Shown here piece by piece: positions 27,101 through 39,100 of a stretch of DNA of 64,000 nt; the stretch's first letter is position 1, and each line of letters starts with the position of its first letter. The DNA is taken from assembly GCA_027922465.2 (NCBI GenBank), contig BQMF02000029.1, forward strand, positions 1,536,238-1,600,237. Direction: 5' to 3'. Position numbers and translations under genes: made by a program. Under the pieces are notes generated by a model. The model had not been told where the DNA came from. It did no database searches and worked only from the letters and a program-made list of their open reading frames with translations. The stretch is from Turritopsis dohrnii. Lineage: Eukaryota > Cnidaria > Hydrozoa > Anthoathecata > Oceaniidae.

Positions 27101-30100
27101 CAGATTTATAATGATGATTAACCTTGAATTTAGAATGCAATTGACGACGAAATCGAGAAAAACGGCCTTATGACTGAGGAGCCTTCAAACAGGCATTTGA
27201 CGTTGAAAAGAAGGGAAGATTCTGCCACTTCAGTAAGTTTACTTTTTCCACGTCTGTTTTTCCCTTTGCTGTTAAATCAGGTTGATAACTACTCAATTTT
27301 TATATCATAGATTATAAGGACATTGAAGTTGATCGATTCCACACCAACACGTAAAAAAATAAAAGAACGGATAAGCCTAAAAGTTCGACGAAAAAGATAT
27401 AACAGAAAACTTGAGTGAGCACAATTTTGATTTTGTTATACCACGTTAAACCAGGCGCATAACGTAACTATGACGTCACAGTAACATTGAACTAACTACA
27501 ATGTTGTTTTGACGCATTTTAACGTTAATTTTCCGGCAACTAAGAAAAATTGACTATCTTTTACAAACAGTTCTCGTGAAATTAACAGTGCTTATTAAAA
27601 CTTAACTAGTAATTGAATTATATTTTATAGTAACGAGCTGGAATCCGCTGGACTTAAAAACAGAAGTCAGTTGATCCAACAAAAAAAAAATGTCGCGGAG
27701 ACTGCTCCCATTGAAACTGCTCCCATTGAAACTGCGACCGTTGAAACTGCGACCGTGGAGAATGCTACCGTCGAGACTGCTGCTGTAGAATGTCCCCAAA
27801 CACCGTGTGTCCCAGAGGAGTTTGAAGACTATCCACCAGCGGGCCTGGAAGTAGGAGACTCTGTTGCTACGGCGTACTCCAAGCTGGAGTATGCTAAAAT
27901 CGTGTCAGAGGGACTTGACAAAGATGGCGACAGGACTTTTCGACTTCAGTACTACGTAATTGTCGAAGAAGGTGTATTGAGAGAGAAACAGGGTCGTCCA
28001 GTGATAACGGATGACAAGGCTTGGTATGTGATTGCCAAATTGGAAATGGTTCCAATGGATGGAGGAGGGTTGTATAAGGTGAATAATTTGAAAGAAATCA
28101 AGAAAGCTTTCAATGACTACCAATCGGAATTCATGTAATTTCGACAATTTTACCGAAGAAAAAAATTTTAACAACGTCAACACTTTTCTTTGCTTTTTAA
28201 ATCCCTCTCCTTTTAAGATTTTCTTTCTGGATGAACTAACAAACCCTGATAAATGCAATACAATGTCTTCAATGATGAGTAAAACTGAATTCTTCGGAAA
28301 AATCTCTCAGATCTTTTTATAAGATGAAAACTGTGACAATTCCGCTTCACAACTAAATAAAAACAGCGCTATCTTTTGCAAACAATCATAAAAATATATT
28401 ATAAAAGTAACTTTTGCTGAAAATTGAACATTAAAAGGTCATGAAAATTCAAGAACGAAAAAATACTTTTGTTTTGTTCCTTCTTTAAAAGTAGAAATTT
28501 TAAAAAAGACACATGGAACATGCATTAGCAATCAGTTTTACAAGTTTACGTTCCACAAAGAACTTCCGAATATTTCTTTTTCTGGACGGTAGTGAAACTG
28601 AACTAAATTTTTCTCACTAACTCTAATAATAATATGTTAATATCTGTAATGTCAATGATGACAATTTATTTCAGCTTAATCTCACTCTTATAATCTTCTT
28701 AAACCGGTTTTTCACTAGAGACAGAATATTCAGCGCGGAGCGCGGCTATTGTTTTCCTCCACGTGACCACTCTTTAACCATTTTGATTGGCTTGCGGAAT
28801 ATGTCGCTTCAGAAACGTTATGAACTTTGATCCGACTTTTCTGCAGACGCTTTGCACATAATTAATCAAACACTAGACCGCAAGCGGAATACTTCACCTA
28901 TAGAAAAACCGGCTTTAATGTTGCAACTGACGACGAAAATCGGCAGTGCCTTTTCAAATATCAAAATGCTACATTTGTAAATTATTGTAAACAAACATTG
29001 TTTGATAGCTTCGAATATTGTTCTGAGGTATCGCATTAATCTGATAATATTAACTGACTAATTTTCTGATCTTCATTTCTACACATACGATCGATGCTGG
29101 AACGATCTCTAAAACGAAATAAGTAATTTACAGTGAATATACAATTATGAACTTAATTTAAATATAGTAAATAAATTAAATTTGAAAGAGGTTTTTTTTT
29201 TCATTTTGTTTATCAACAAAGTTACAAGCAAACAGTTTTTTCGAATATTTAGAAAAAAATATCTATCCGTTCGTAACAAACGATCTTTACGTTCGTCACG
29301 AACGCTTTAGAACGGGTAGAATTGTGAAATTAAGAACTAGTTCGTGCGGAACGGTATACTGTTCGTTACAAACGTTCATGCGTTCGAGAAAAACGCTTAT
29401 CCGTTCGTCACAAACGCTTTTAGTTTAAACTGTTCGTTAAACGATCGTCACGAACGCTAAACGAACACTGTACTGTTCGTCATGCGTTCGACTTTCGTTT
29501 GTGTGTCCATAACGAACGCTAATCTTATTGGTAGTGAATGTTTGCAAAATAACAATCACTGGAAAGTCATTAAACCTCGGCGATGGTTTAGGAATGAAAG
29601 TTCCTTGTAAGTTATCCTTCCTATCTGAAAGAGCGTCGATTGAAATTTTACAAAAACAACTACCAAAGCTTTTGTAACATTTATACATTTTTTCATGAAA
29701 ATAAAAGACCCAGATTATGTCAAACTAACCTAGTTTTCCATTTAGCTAGCCATCCCTGAGAAGCTTGAAATGACTCAATACCCAATCCTTCGGCAAACTC
29801 GAGTGCTTTCTCCTTTAGAATAGTGCCACTTATTGGGATGTTTTCACTCCTCATAACGAGGAGCCACCTGTGGACAGCTGTGTTGATGTCTTCAAATTTT
29901 TGAGGTTTCGTTCTTTTTGATAAGAGTCCGGTGTTGAACTGTGCGAAGATCTTTTCTTTGTTCTTCTTCCACGTCGAAAGAGTGCTCGATGGAATTTCAA
30001 ATTTGGCTGCGACATCCTTTGGAACAGTCCCTTTTTCCAGCTCTTTGAGGGCAATGTATTTGATTATGCAGGATTTATTTTTGATTTTTCGTTTTGATCC

Positions 30101-33100
30101 TACTTTGGACGCCATGTTTTTGTGTAGGCTTCAACTCCGAAAAAAGACCTTCGAAAAAGGCGTTCGAATAGGCGTTCGAAAGGCTCAAGCATTCGAATCA
30201 TCCGTTCGAATAATGTAAGGCCTGCGCCACACGTAAATGTTTAAACATTTAAACGATAAAGACTCAAAACATGAGTAAAACCTTTCAAATTTTGCTAAAT
30301 TTTGCATAACGCTGCAGGAAAATTCGAGTTATAGAGACAAAAACCTTCAAGGAACAAGAAAATTCGTTCGAAAGAAGGGAATATTCGAGCTATGGAGATT
30401 CGAGTTGTAGAGGTTTTTTTATGAGAGTTTATTAGGAAATTTTCAAGGTGCCAGCGAATTTGTTCGAAAGAAGGAGACATTCGAGTAATAGAGGTTCGAG
30501 TTATGGAGACTCTACTGTAATTACTTTCCCTTGCTAATCAAGAGTATGTTACGCTGTCGAAATTAACGTACAACGTTTTGAACTTTGTTACACGTAACAT
30601 TATGTCACAAATGACCGCTCTTTTAATGAACTAGACGTTTCTCCAAGAGGCCTGGCTGAAATAGCATTTTGACTCACAATAGGGCTAAACGGTATACAAT
30701 ATATTATAATTATAGCATGTTTAATGTGCCAACGACATGATTAGCATAACTAAGTGTCTATTTCTTTAATGGTTTCGATGACGTTTCAGAATCTATAACC
30801 TGTAATAACTATAGATTATCGATTATAGATTATAGATTATCGATTATAGATTGCCTATAATCTATAATCTATAATGCAAAAATATAGATAATTATAGATT
30901 ATAGATTATAGATTATAGATTAGATTAATCTATAATTTCTATTGTTTTCTTACCTATAATCTATAATCTATAATTTGAATGTTATTCTTTTCCCATGGAC
31001 GGTCACATATGTTGAATGTAATGTACATCATGAAATCTCCTCCGTGAACCTTCTTCCAGTTAGAAGAACTTATCATAAGAGAAAAAATTAGGAAAATAGC
31101 ACTTTCAGTGAATTTTTTTATTTTTCCTAATAAAATTATGGCTTGAAAAGGGGATTTAATGAAAAGAAGTTTTTGGGTTTGATTCTCTTTAACAAATTCT
31201 ATGAGTATATATTAGATCTCTTGTTGGAGTATCGTTTGACTTGACTTTTAGCTAAAGTAGATTTTTCAGGGAAATTAAACATTGTTGTGGTCAAACTTTC
31301 CAATGCATTTTTCATCACACCATCTCTTTAAAAATTTTGAGTGAGTGCTATATTTTCCAACAAACGTGAATGAAAGCTATGAGGCTATTTTTATTTACGT
31401 TTAGTCATTAGAAACATAAATTTTGTGGTAAGAAAGACCGAAGAACAGTAAAGTTTTAGTAGTTTATTTTTGAGAAATGTCATTTTTATGAGTTTGTGAA
31501 AAGAACTGAAGGAACATAATAGCTCACAAGGTAGCAACTATGTTTTGATCAATGTTTGATTCCTTGCATGATTGAATTAGCAAATTGATTATGGTATATG
31601 CAAATGGCTGTGTTTATGTAATAAGTACATTTGTAATAAATACCGCCCTCTTGATAATGCAGCTTTCTAATAAATCTATTAGAAAACAGGGTAACCAAGA
31701 AATAATTCCACATTTGCATGATTTGTTATTTATGTGTTATTAATTACACAGGAACGAGCAAACCAGCTTCTCATATCTTTAAAAAGTACGAAGACAGTTC
31801 TATTGATGTGCCCCCAAAATTATTTGTAATAAACACTACAGCATTTACTAGAGGAAATACAGTATAACATTCTTAATGTGGTGTTTGGGGATAAAATATT
31901 TCTAAATTGCATTGTGTAGGTTAACTTTGCAGTCACCAAAATCATGATACATTCAGTTTTTAGTAATTGCAAAAAGAAAATAAATTTAATCATAGAATTT
32001 CTTAGCTCAAAGGTTTTCTTTCATTATCATCTACTGCAAAAGTGAATTATTCATTGTGAAAGAATGTCTCCTTTTCGGATTTTAAAAGTTTGAATTAAAA
32101 ACTATTATAAGCAGGAACTGCTTTATCAATGAATAGGCAATTTCGAATGAATGATGATGTTGCCGCTATCAAGCTCTTTTTCCAATTTAAACTCTTATTT
32201 AAATTTAACTAGTGCTATAAGGATTATAGATTATAACTAGCCGCCCAGGCGGCGTCGCTCGCCACCCATGTTCAGTATGCGTTGTGTCGCAGAATTTAAT
32301 TTGAGTAAAAGTTTCTTTTCAGGCATTAATTTTTTAATTAATTTCTTACATTCAGAAAATTTAAAACAGAAACAAATAGCAATATGGCTCAGATTATATA
32401 TCTATATGCAGAAGAGAAGTAACTTTTGTGTAAAAATAGCAAAAGCACAGAACAATACAAAACATTGAATAACATTACGAAATGTGCATTGAAAACAAAT
32501 CGATACCTTCCAATTGTGTTTCTTTTGTGCCAAAGTTACATTGGTTAGCAACCATTAATGAATTTTTAAAATGATAGTCTGTTCTTCCCAAAACCATCAA
32601 CATCATGATTAAAACCATGAGTTTCACTTCTTTATGCTTTTTTTATTGTTGCCTAAAAGATTAATATTTCAATTGTTACACCGAAAACCTAATCATGCTA
32701 TAAGAATATTGAAATAAATAACAACAACAACAACAACAACAACAAAAAAGAAAGGAATTCTAGTACGCATTTATCCTAAAAACAATATATAACTAAGAAC
32801 AAAAATTTACCCAGAAGATAAAAAGTCACAAATAAAATCATAAAGCCAAAGTTATATACCTAGGCATAGTACGTAAACAATTATCATAACACAAAATAAT
32901 GCATAAACATGATAAAATATAAACTTAAGAAAAATCCACCCAATAACGTTTCATTGCACAGTCATAATTAATGATCTTCTTAAATACATAATCCATTCTT
33001 CTCTTAAGTTACCCACTCAACATTATAATTCAACCCATCATGTGCATCATTTCTTTTTTAACAGATGAAAATATTCAAAAAACATATAAAAAAACCTAAT

Positions 33101-36100
33101 CATGCTATGACGAAATCGAAAGAAAAACAAAACAAACTAAAAGACACTTTGAAAACATATTTACCTTAAAAATTATAATTAAAAACACAAACATAATGAC
33201 AGAATTAGTATAGCTAAAAAAGAATTTTTAACATATGAAAACATTCACATTGTGAAGCCATTTTTTATTTCCAGTTCAAAGCTCCTCCCTGGAAAATTCA
33301 AAACACAAAAGTAAACATCCCTCATATCCTTTATTTATTCACTAATACTAACTGTGTTTTAACTAAATAGATACTATTTTAACTTTACCTTTCAATACCA
33401 ATTCACATCATCATGATAGTAAACAATTTTGATCATCTGTAAGCCATTATCAAACACTTCTAAACTCTTTACTTTCTATACTTCATACCTGTAAACAAAT
33501 TAATACACTCGATTTACTTCCCAGCATAGTTTTCTGACACTGAAAGGCATAAATAAAGAAAAAGATTTCAGACAAATAAAAGAAATAAAAACATTCATAG
33601 CTGTAGGACCATTTTTAATGTAATAATAGCGCGCGTTACCAAAACAAATTTCTCTCGTCTTCCTTTTAATCCAGCAGCATATACACATACTAAACGACAG
33701 AATAACTGAGACATCCACTCAAAGCTTTCAAAACTAAATTAAAACCATTCCTTACTGTGTAAATAAACATCAAACTGCTTTCTTCTGTATAGCGATATTT
33801 GATAACTAAAACGTAAACAAACATTTAAATACATACATACATAACTCACCTGTTCTTTTATTAATCTAAAATATTAAACAATAAAAGTTTTACGATAATA
33901 CTACTTTGTATAGACCTGTTCATTCGTTCTGCACAGCCAATTTTTAAAAACTTTACTGCACTTCTTCTGTATTCTCAATATGCTTTCACATTGTAAACAA
34001 ACTAATCACTTACACTGTTACTGTTCTTTTATTAATCTAAAATAAAATCTGAAATACAATAACAATAAAAGTTTAACAATAAACAGTTTCATAAGCAGCA
34101 CGTATACAAACCTGTGTTTCTTCGTGAAAACAACTGCGATAATGAAAATCAGTTATTAACGAACTTATTTTTGGAAATCGTCAACCAATCAAATTGGCGA
34201 AAAAATAATTTCTTGCGTTTTGATTGGTTTAAAAATTTAGACGTCACACTTAAATTACGTAACATTAAAAAAAGTGTCTGTCGCAGCTGCGTGGTTTTAC
34301 GACGAAAAGGGAAAAAATAAGAAGGTTTTGACCGTGCAAAAAAACCCAAATATATCACTCTCTAAAATAAAAGTGGTATGCACAACGCGGATTATTATAA
34401 TAAGATGATTCCTTCAATTTACAGGTGACTTCCCTTTGCGGCAGCTTGTCTACAGAGTTCACCCGTTACCAGAAAGTATGAAGCCTTTGCTTTGGGATTT
34501 TGGTCAGCTGAATCAAACCACAGAAGAGTGTTATGCAAAGCAGATCATTTATCGTTATGTAAGACATTTATGTTGCTATCCTTTGTGGCTTTTTGTACAA
34601 GCATCCATTTCTTGATATTAGTATTATCTAAGCATGACAGCCCCTATCAAAGAATAAAATGATGTGAAATGTGTATTCCTTGTTTTGAAACCAATTACTA
34701 AAAGCATCTGCTCTATCAATGTGAAATAGCATTTTTCTTTTTAGTGTCCAATGCAAAGGTATTGGTTAAGAAACAATGAAAATTTATTTATGACATATCC
34801 TGCAAATTATTTTCTTAAAAATAGGAAATTTCAGCAAGTAATTCTGACCTTGCCATCATTCAACTATGAAGTGTTGTTACAGCATCATTAGAATGCTATC
34901 TTTCTAATGTCATTGTAGTGGTTTCAAGTTGAATGAAGGAGTGGTTGTCAGATATTTCTTTCAGCATATTTGCCACTGTCCTTTTTCAGTTCATGAGTCC
35001 ATCGAAATTCACTCTACTGTTTCCTACTTCCAATGCATCTCCAACACAACTTTTATAGTTTTGAATTTTACTGGAGAGTATCTTTGTCTCATTCAATAGT
35101 TTCACTGAAATTAGTGTCATGTTCAGTAAATGCTAAATCTGCTGTTTTCCAATAGAATGACGTATTTTTGTATTGTTTTATTGGGATTTTGATGTTAGTC
35201 AATTTTTAGCTCACAAGGGCATGATACCATATAAATATCAGGTGTAGATTTATTCCTAGAACATAGAATGTCTTTCAAATCTTGAAATGTTTCTTGAGTC
35301 ATCCATGACACATAAAAATGATTGTTCTGACCTACAAACCACTGAACCAAGTGGATGAAGAAAAAGAAACAAGGCAGTTGCTTGTGCATTACTACTGTGG
35401 ATACCCAGAATCAGTGCAAAATTCAAGAAATCTTTCACGAAGGCTTACATCATAGCAACATTCAAATCTACAAGAAATTAAAAAGACATTCTATGTTCTA
35501 GGAACAAATCAACACTACCACCCCTGTGAACACATGGCCTTTATTATTTTTGGGATGATGAAACCAAAGCTAAAATCACAACCAGAACTAAAAAGTTCAT
35601 TTATGGAGGAACAGTAGAACCAACTTTAGAACATGATTCTGATACCAATGCAACTATTGCATAGGATGACATTTAACACACATTCCTGTAATAGCCAATA
35701 CTGTAAAAGATTCCTGAGAGAAGCATTGGAAATTAGGAAACAGCAGACTGAACCAGGATTGACTCATGAGCTGAATAAGTACGGTGGGAAACATGTTGAA
35801 AAAAATGTGACAACCACTTTCTCATTGAATTTGAAACCAATACAATGGCGTTTGAAGGATACTATGCTATTGATGTTGTGATGACGTTTAAGAGCTGATC
35901 ATCTGATCATCTATCAGGTAAGGTTGCAATAAATTGACAAAAATTTGCCATTTTTAAGAAACTAGTACCCAGTAGGTAAATAATTTTATCGTGCCTAACT
36001 GCAAAGACAATGTGTCAAATCTGCTCTTTCCCAGTGTGAACCCTGTGATGAAAAATTAAATCACGAAATTACAAACAGAAAGTATGTCCATGTTGTATAG

Positions 36101-39100
36101 CATGAAAAACTGATCAAGGCCCTAAGTTTTTGTCACTAAAACACCAAAAAGTGTCAGTTATCTCCATTGGTTCTAGAAATATTTCCCCAAGAACATTGTG
36201 TTTGATTGGGAATGCAATGCCATAGTTCCCTTGATATGATAAAAAAACCCTGATCTCAGAGCACTTGCTACTATATACTAATCGTAAAAAGCGCTTTCAC
36301 CTTAAGATGGCCTCACGTGATAATATGAAGAACATGACTTTAAATTTCATTAAAACAGTCAATCCCTAAAATAAAAATGGGATGTATAAGATAAGCATCG
36401 CTGGTAAAAACGTTTTACTGTGTCTATTTTCGCAAAAGTTGTCATACCCCTCTTTCCCATACCATAAGAGGTGATGAAAAATTAAATCATGCAATTGCTA
36501 CTGTGAAGTGCAATTCATGGGGTGTGATGCCATCAAAGATTTTGATGACATCACACCCCATGGCCTGTATTGCAGACCCCAAAAAAATTCAGTTACTGGT
36601 ATTGGTTTTCGAGATATTTCCCCAAAAAGTTGCGTACATGTTTTATTATATATCATATCTTTTCAAGACTTCTATCATGCATGGCCTAACAGCCTTTGCA
36701 GTTTGAAATGTTTCAGAACGAATTAAAAAACATAATGATAATAATGATAATACGTCTGATAATATCTTGTTTCCATCACAGAATTTTCTTGATTGCAATA
36801 ATGACATAATGCATGATTAACTAATAACTTAATTCAATGTAACCATTAACACTCTAGTATGATCTTTAGTCAAATAGTATTTCTCAATTCTTATTGTCTT
36901 GTTGATGTTACCTGGAACTTTGTGGAAGCTCTTTTTAACTCATGGTATCGCACATTCATAGGTGAAGAAAAATCAGTTGCCTGATGTGAGCAATTTTACT
37001 AAAACTCTTGTTCAAGTTTTAGCTGCGTCTCAGGTGTTTATGAGACAACAAAAGGTAACAAGTTGTTTCTAATATACTTTAGTAATACCTCAGATTGTTT
37101 TAACTTTTCTTTATTATACCAGGATGAATGCAGTTTTGTAAGCTTGCGTGATGTTGAACGAGCTGTCCAAGTTACTGCATGGTTTTATGGAAAAATGGAT
37201 GTTATCATGACATTGTTACCAAACTCAACCATTCAAACTGATAATGTATGTTCAGATTGGTAAATCAGATCGTAAATGATTTTTAATGAAACACAAAATC
37301 TTTTTTCTTTTTCTTTAGATGAGGACAGGCAAATTGCGGCTTTCATTGATCCTAGCCTTGGGTGTTTGTTATGTTGCAAGGTTAGAACACAGGGACGAAT
37401 ACCTGAAATATGTTGTTGATTTCTTTGATGAAGAGTTTGCTGTGGTTGGTGGATCACAGCAAATGAAAGACGAAATTTGGAGGTAAATGCTCATTGACAG
37501 GGCTTCAGACTTAGCTATTGCAATTGAATCCTTTTATTTATCTAAGAAATGTTTGAAATTATCCGCAGTGTTTCATGTTTGCAATTATATATTTTAGTTT
37601 CCAAGAAGCTATTGTAAACAATCTCGATCTTGAAGACAACATCGCAAAGAATCAGGCATTGTGTGAAAATATCTTCATGATGGTCATCTGTATTGAATTG
37701 CGTATACCTCTTTTTGTTGTGGGCAAGCCTGGCAGCTCAAAGTCATTAGCCAAAACTATTGTCCAAGACAATATGCAAGGAAGTTTGTCTAAGTCTAAGT
37801 TATTTCAAAATTTTAAGCAGGTATGTGGACCATGAAATGTAGAAATTACAGTTGACTCTCCATATCTCAAACTTTTCGGTATCTTGAACTTTTTTCCCAT
37901 CCCTTGGACACTGTGCACTTGTTTTGGCATAAATCCTCTCGATATTTCGAACTTTTTTGGTATCTCAAACAATATTTCTGATCCCCTGGCTGATTTTCTC
38001 TCGTTATTTCGATTTCTCGAAATTTATGAAATTTTTGCATTTTTTAATGTTTTGATAAAATTTCAGTTTTCTGAATTCGAATTTTCGAAAAGTATACGAA
38101 TCTAGTTGAAAGATTGATTGTCTCTATTAAAGGCGAAAAAATGAAGCACGTTAAGCAAAGTTTTACAAACAAATCTGTTGTAGAAAAATGTGAAGCATTG
38201 AGAAACTTGCAGAAAAGGAGGTCTAAAAAATAGTTTGCCCAAAGGTATGGTGTCCCAAAGAACAAAGAATATGAACCTGAGTTAAGAACAAAAACAAATT
38301 GTTGACCTCGCTGGAAAAAAATGGCACGAAAAAAACTTCCTACCCCTTTCTCGAAATTTCAAACTTTTTTCCTGGTCCCCTGAGAGTTCGAGATATCGAG
38401 AATTGACTGTATAGTTATTACCTTTCTCCCAAGTTTAGCTAGAAGGATAGCTAGAATTGAATTTGAAAATTATAGGTAAGACACTTATTAAAAAACTTTC
38501 ACTAAAATAGAATTTTTTTGAAGTGCAATAAAACATCCTCAGTATACAATAAGTGATGTAAATGTATCTGAACTGTAGGAAAATGTCAGAATATTTTACT
38601 TGATCCAGATAATATATAGATGCATTAATTTTTGAATTTATCATACATAAATAGATTCACATGTCATCATACCAATGTAGTCCTTTGTCCACTGCTGAGA
38701 CCATCATACGCACCTTCAATCAATGTAGTCGCTTTCAAGAAGGAAAAAATCTGGATGAGTTTACATCTGTTGTTGTCCTGGATGAAGTAGGCTTAGCTGA
38801 AGATTCTCCACATATGCCATTAAAAACTTTGCATCCATTACTGGAAGATGGTACTGATGGTTCTGAAGAACTGATACTAGAGGCTGAACAACTTAAAAGC
38901 AAACGTGTTGCTTTTATTGGGATATCTAATTGGGCATTAGATCCTGCTAAAATGAATAGAGGAGTGATGTTATTCCGTGGAAAGCCAAACTTAGATGAAT
39001 TGGTGAATACTGCCAGGTATTAGTTATTTTAAGCCTTCATGTTTTCAATTTTGACTATTTTATTGTATTATGAAATAGTGCAGTTTTGGTAATTCATGGA

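Larger units (their letters stand above)
20679..29536. mobile_element. CACTA/EnSpm element, 8,858 bp, inside the Tigger intron
   Basis: Ends CACTACCAATAAGATTAGCG and its complement ending GGTAGTG; 3-bp AAT duplication at 20676-20678 and 29537-29539. Each end carries about 250 bp of subterminal repeats of the form GTTCGTNACGAACG. Inside are a minus-strand TNP2-type transposase and a divergent + strand gene. Termini, duplication length and transposase all fit CACTA. Confidence 0.93.
19173..30517 (-). mobile_element. pogo/Tigger element, complete, split by a CACTA insertion
   Basis: Inverted ends CAGTAGAGTCTCCATAACTC and GAGTTATGGAGACTCTACTG, with TA at 19171-19172 and 30518-30519. Without the CACTA insertion and its duplication it is about 2.5 kb, the usual Tigger length. 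Both transposase exons are open, so it may be a recent insertion. Confidence 0.9.
17414..31006. mobile_element. GTGAC-family DNA element, copy 2, interrupted by Tigger and CACTA
   Basis: Left end GTGACTGTCCATGGGAAAA; right end TTTTCCCATGGACGGTCAC; ATAT is duplicated at 17410-17413 and 31007-31010. Its own sequence is 17414-19172 plus 30518-31006, inverted relative to copy 1 and sharing the A-tailed unit, the CCAAGAGGCCTGG motifs and the MAAEKTW block. The rest is the Tigger element inserted at TA. Non-autonomous. Confidence 0.85.

Noticed and set aside
26772..28138. Ordinary host gene between transposase exons
   Set aside because: It lies wholly within the CACTA ends and diverges from the transposase, so it is treated as element-borne.
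17414..31006. A single 13.6-kb transposon carrying transposase cargo
   Set aside because: The inner parts have their own ends and target duplications (TA for Tigger, AAT for CACTA), so this is nesting.
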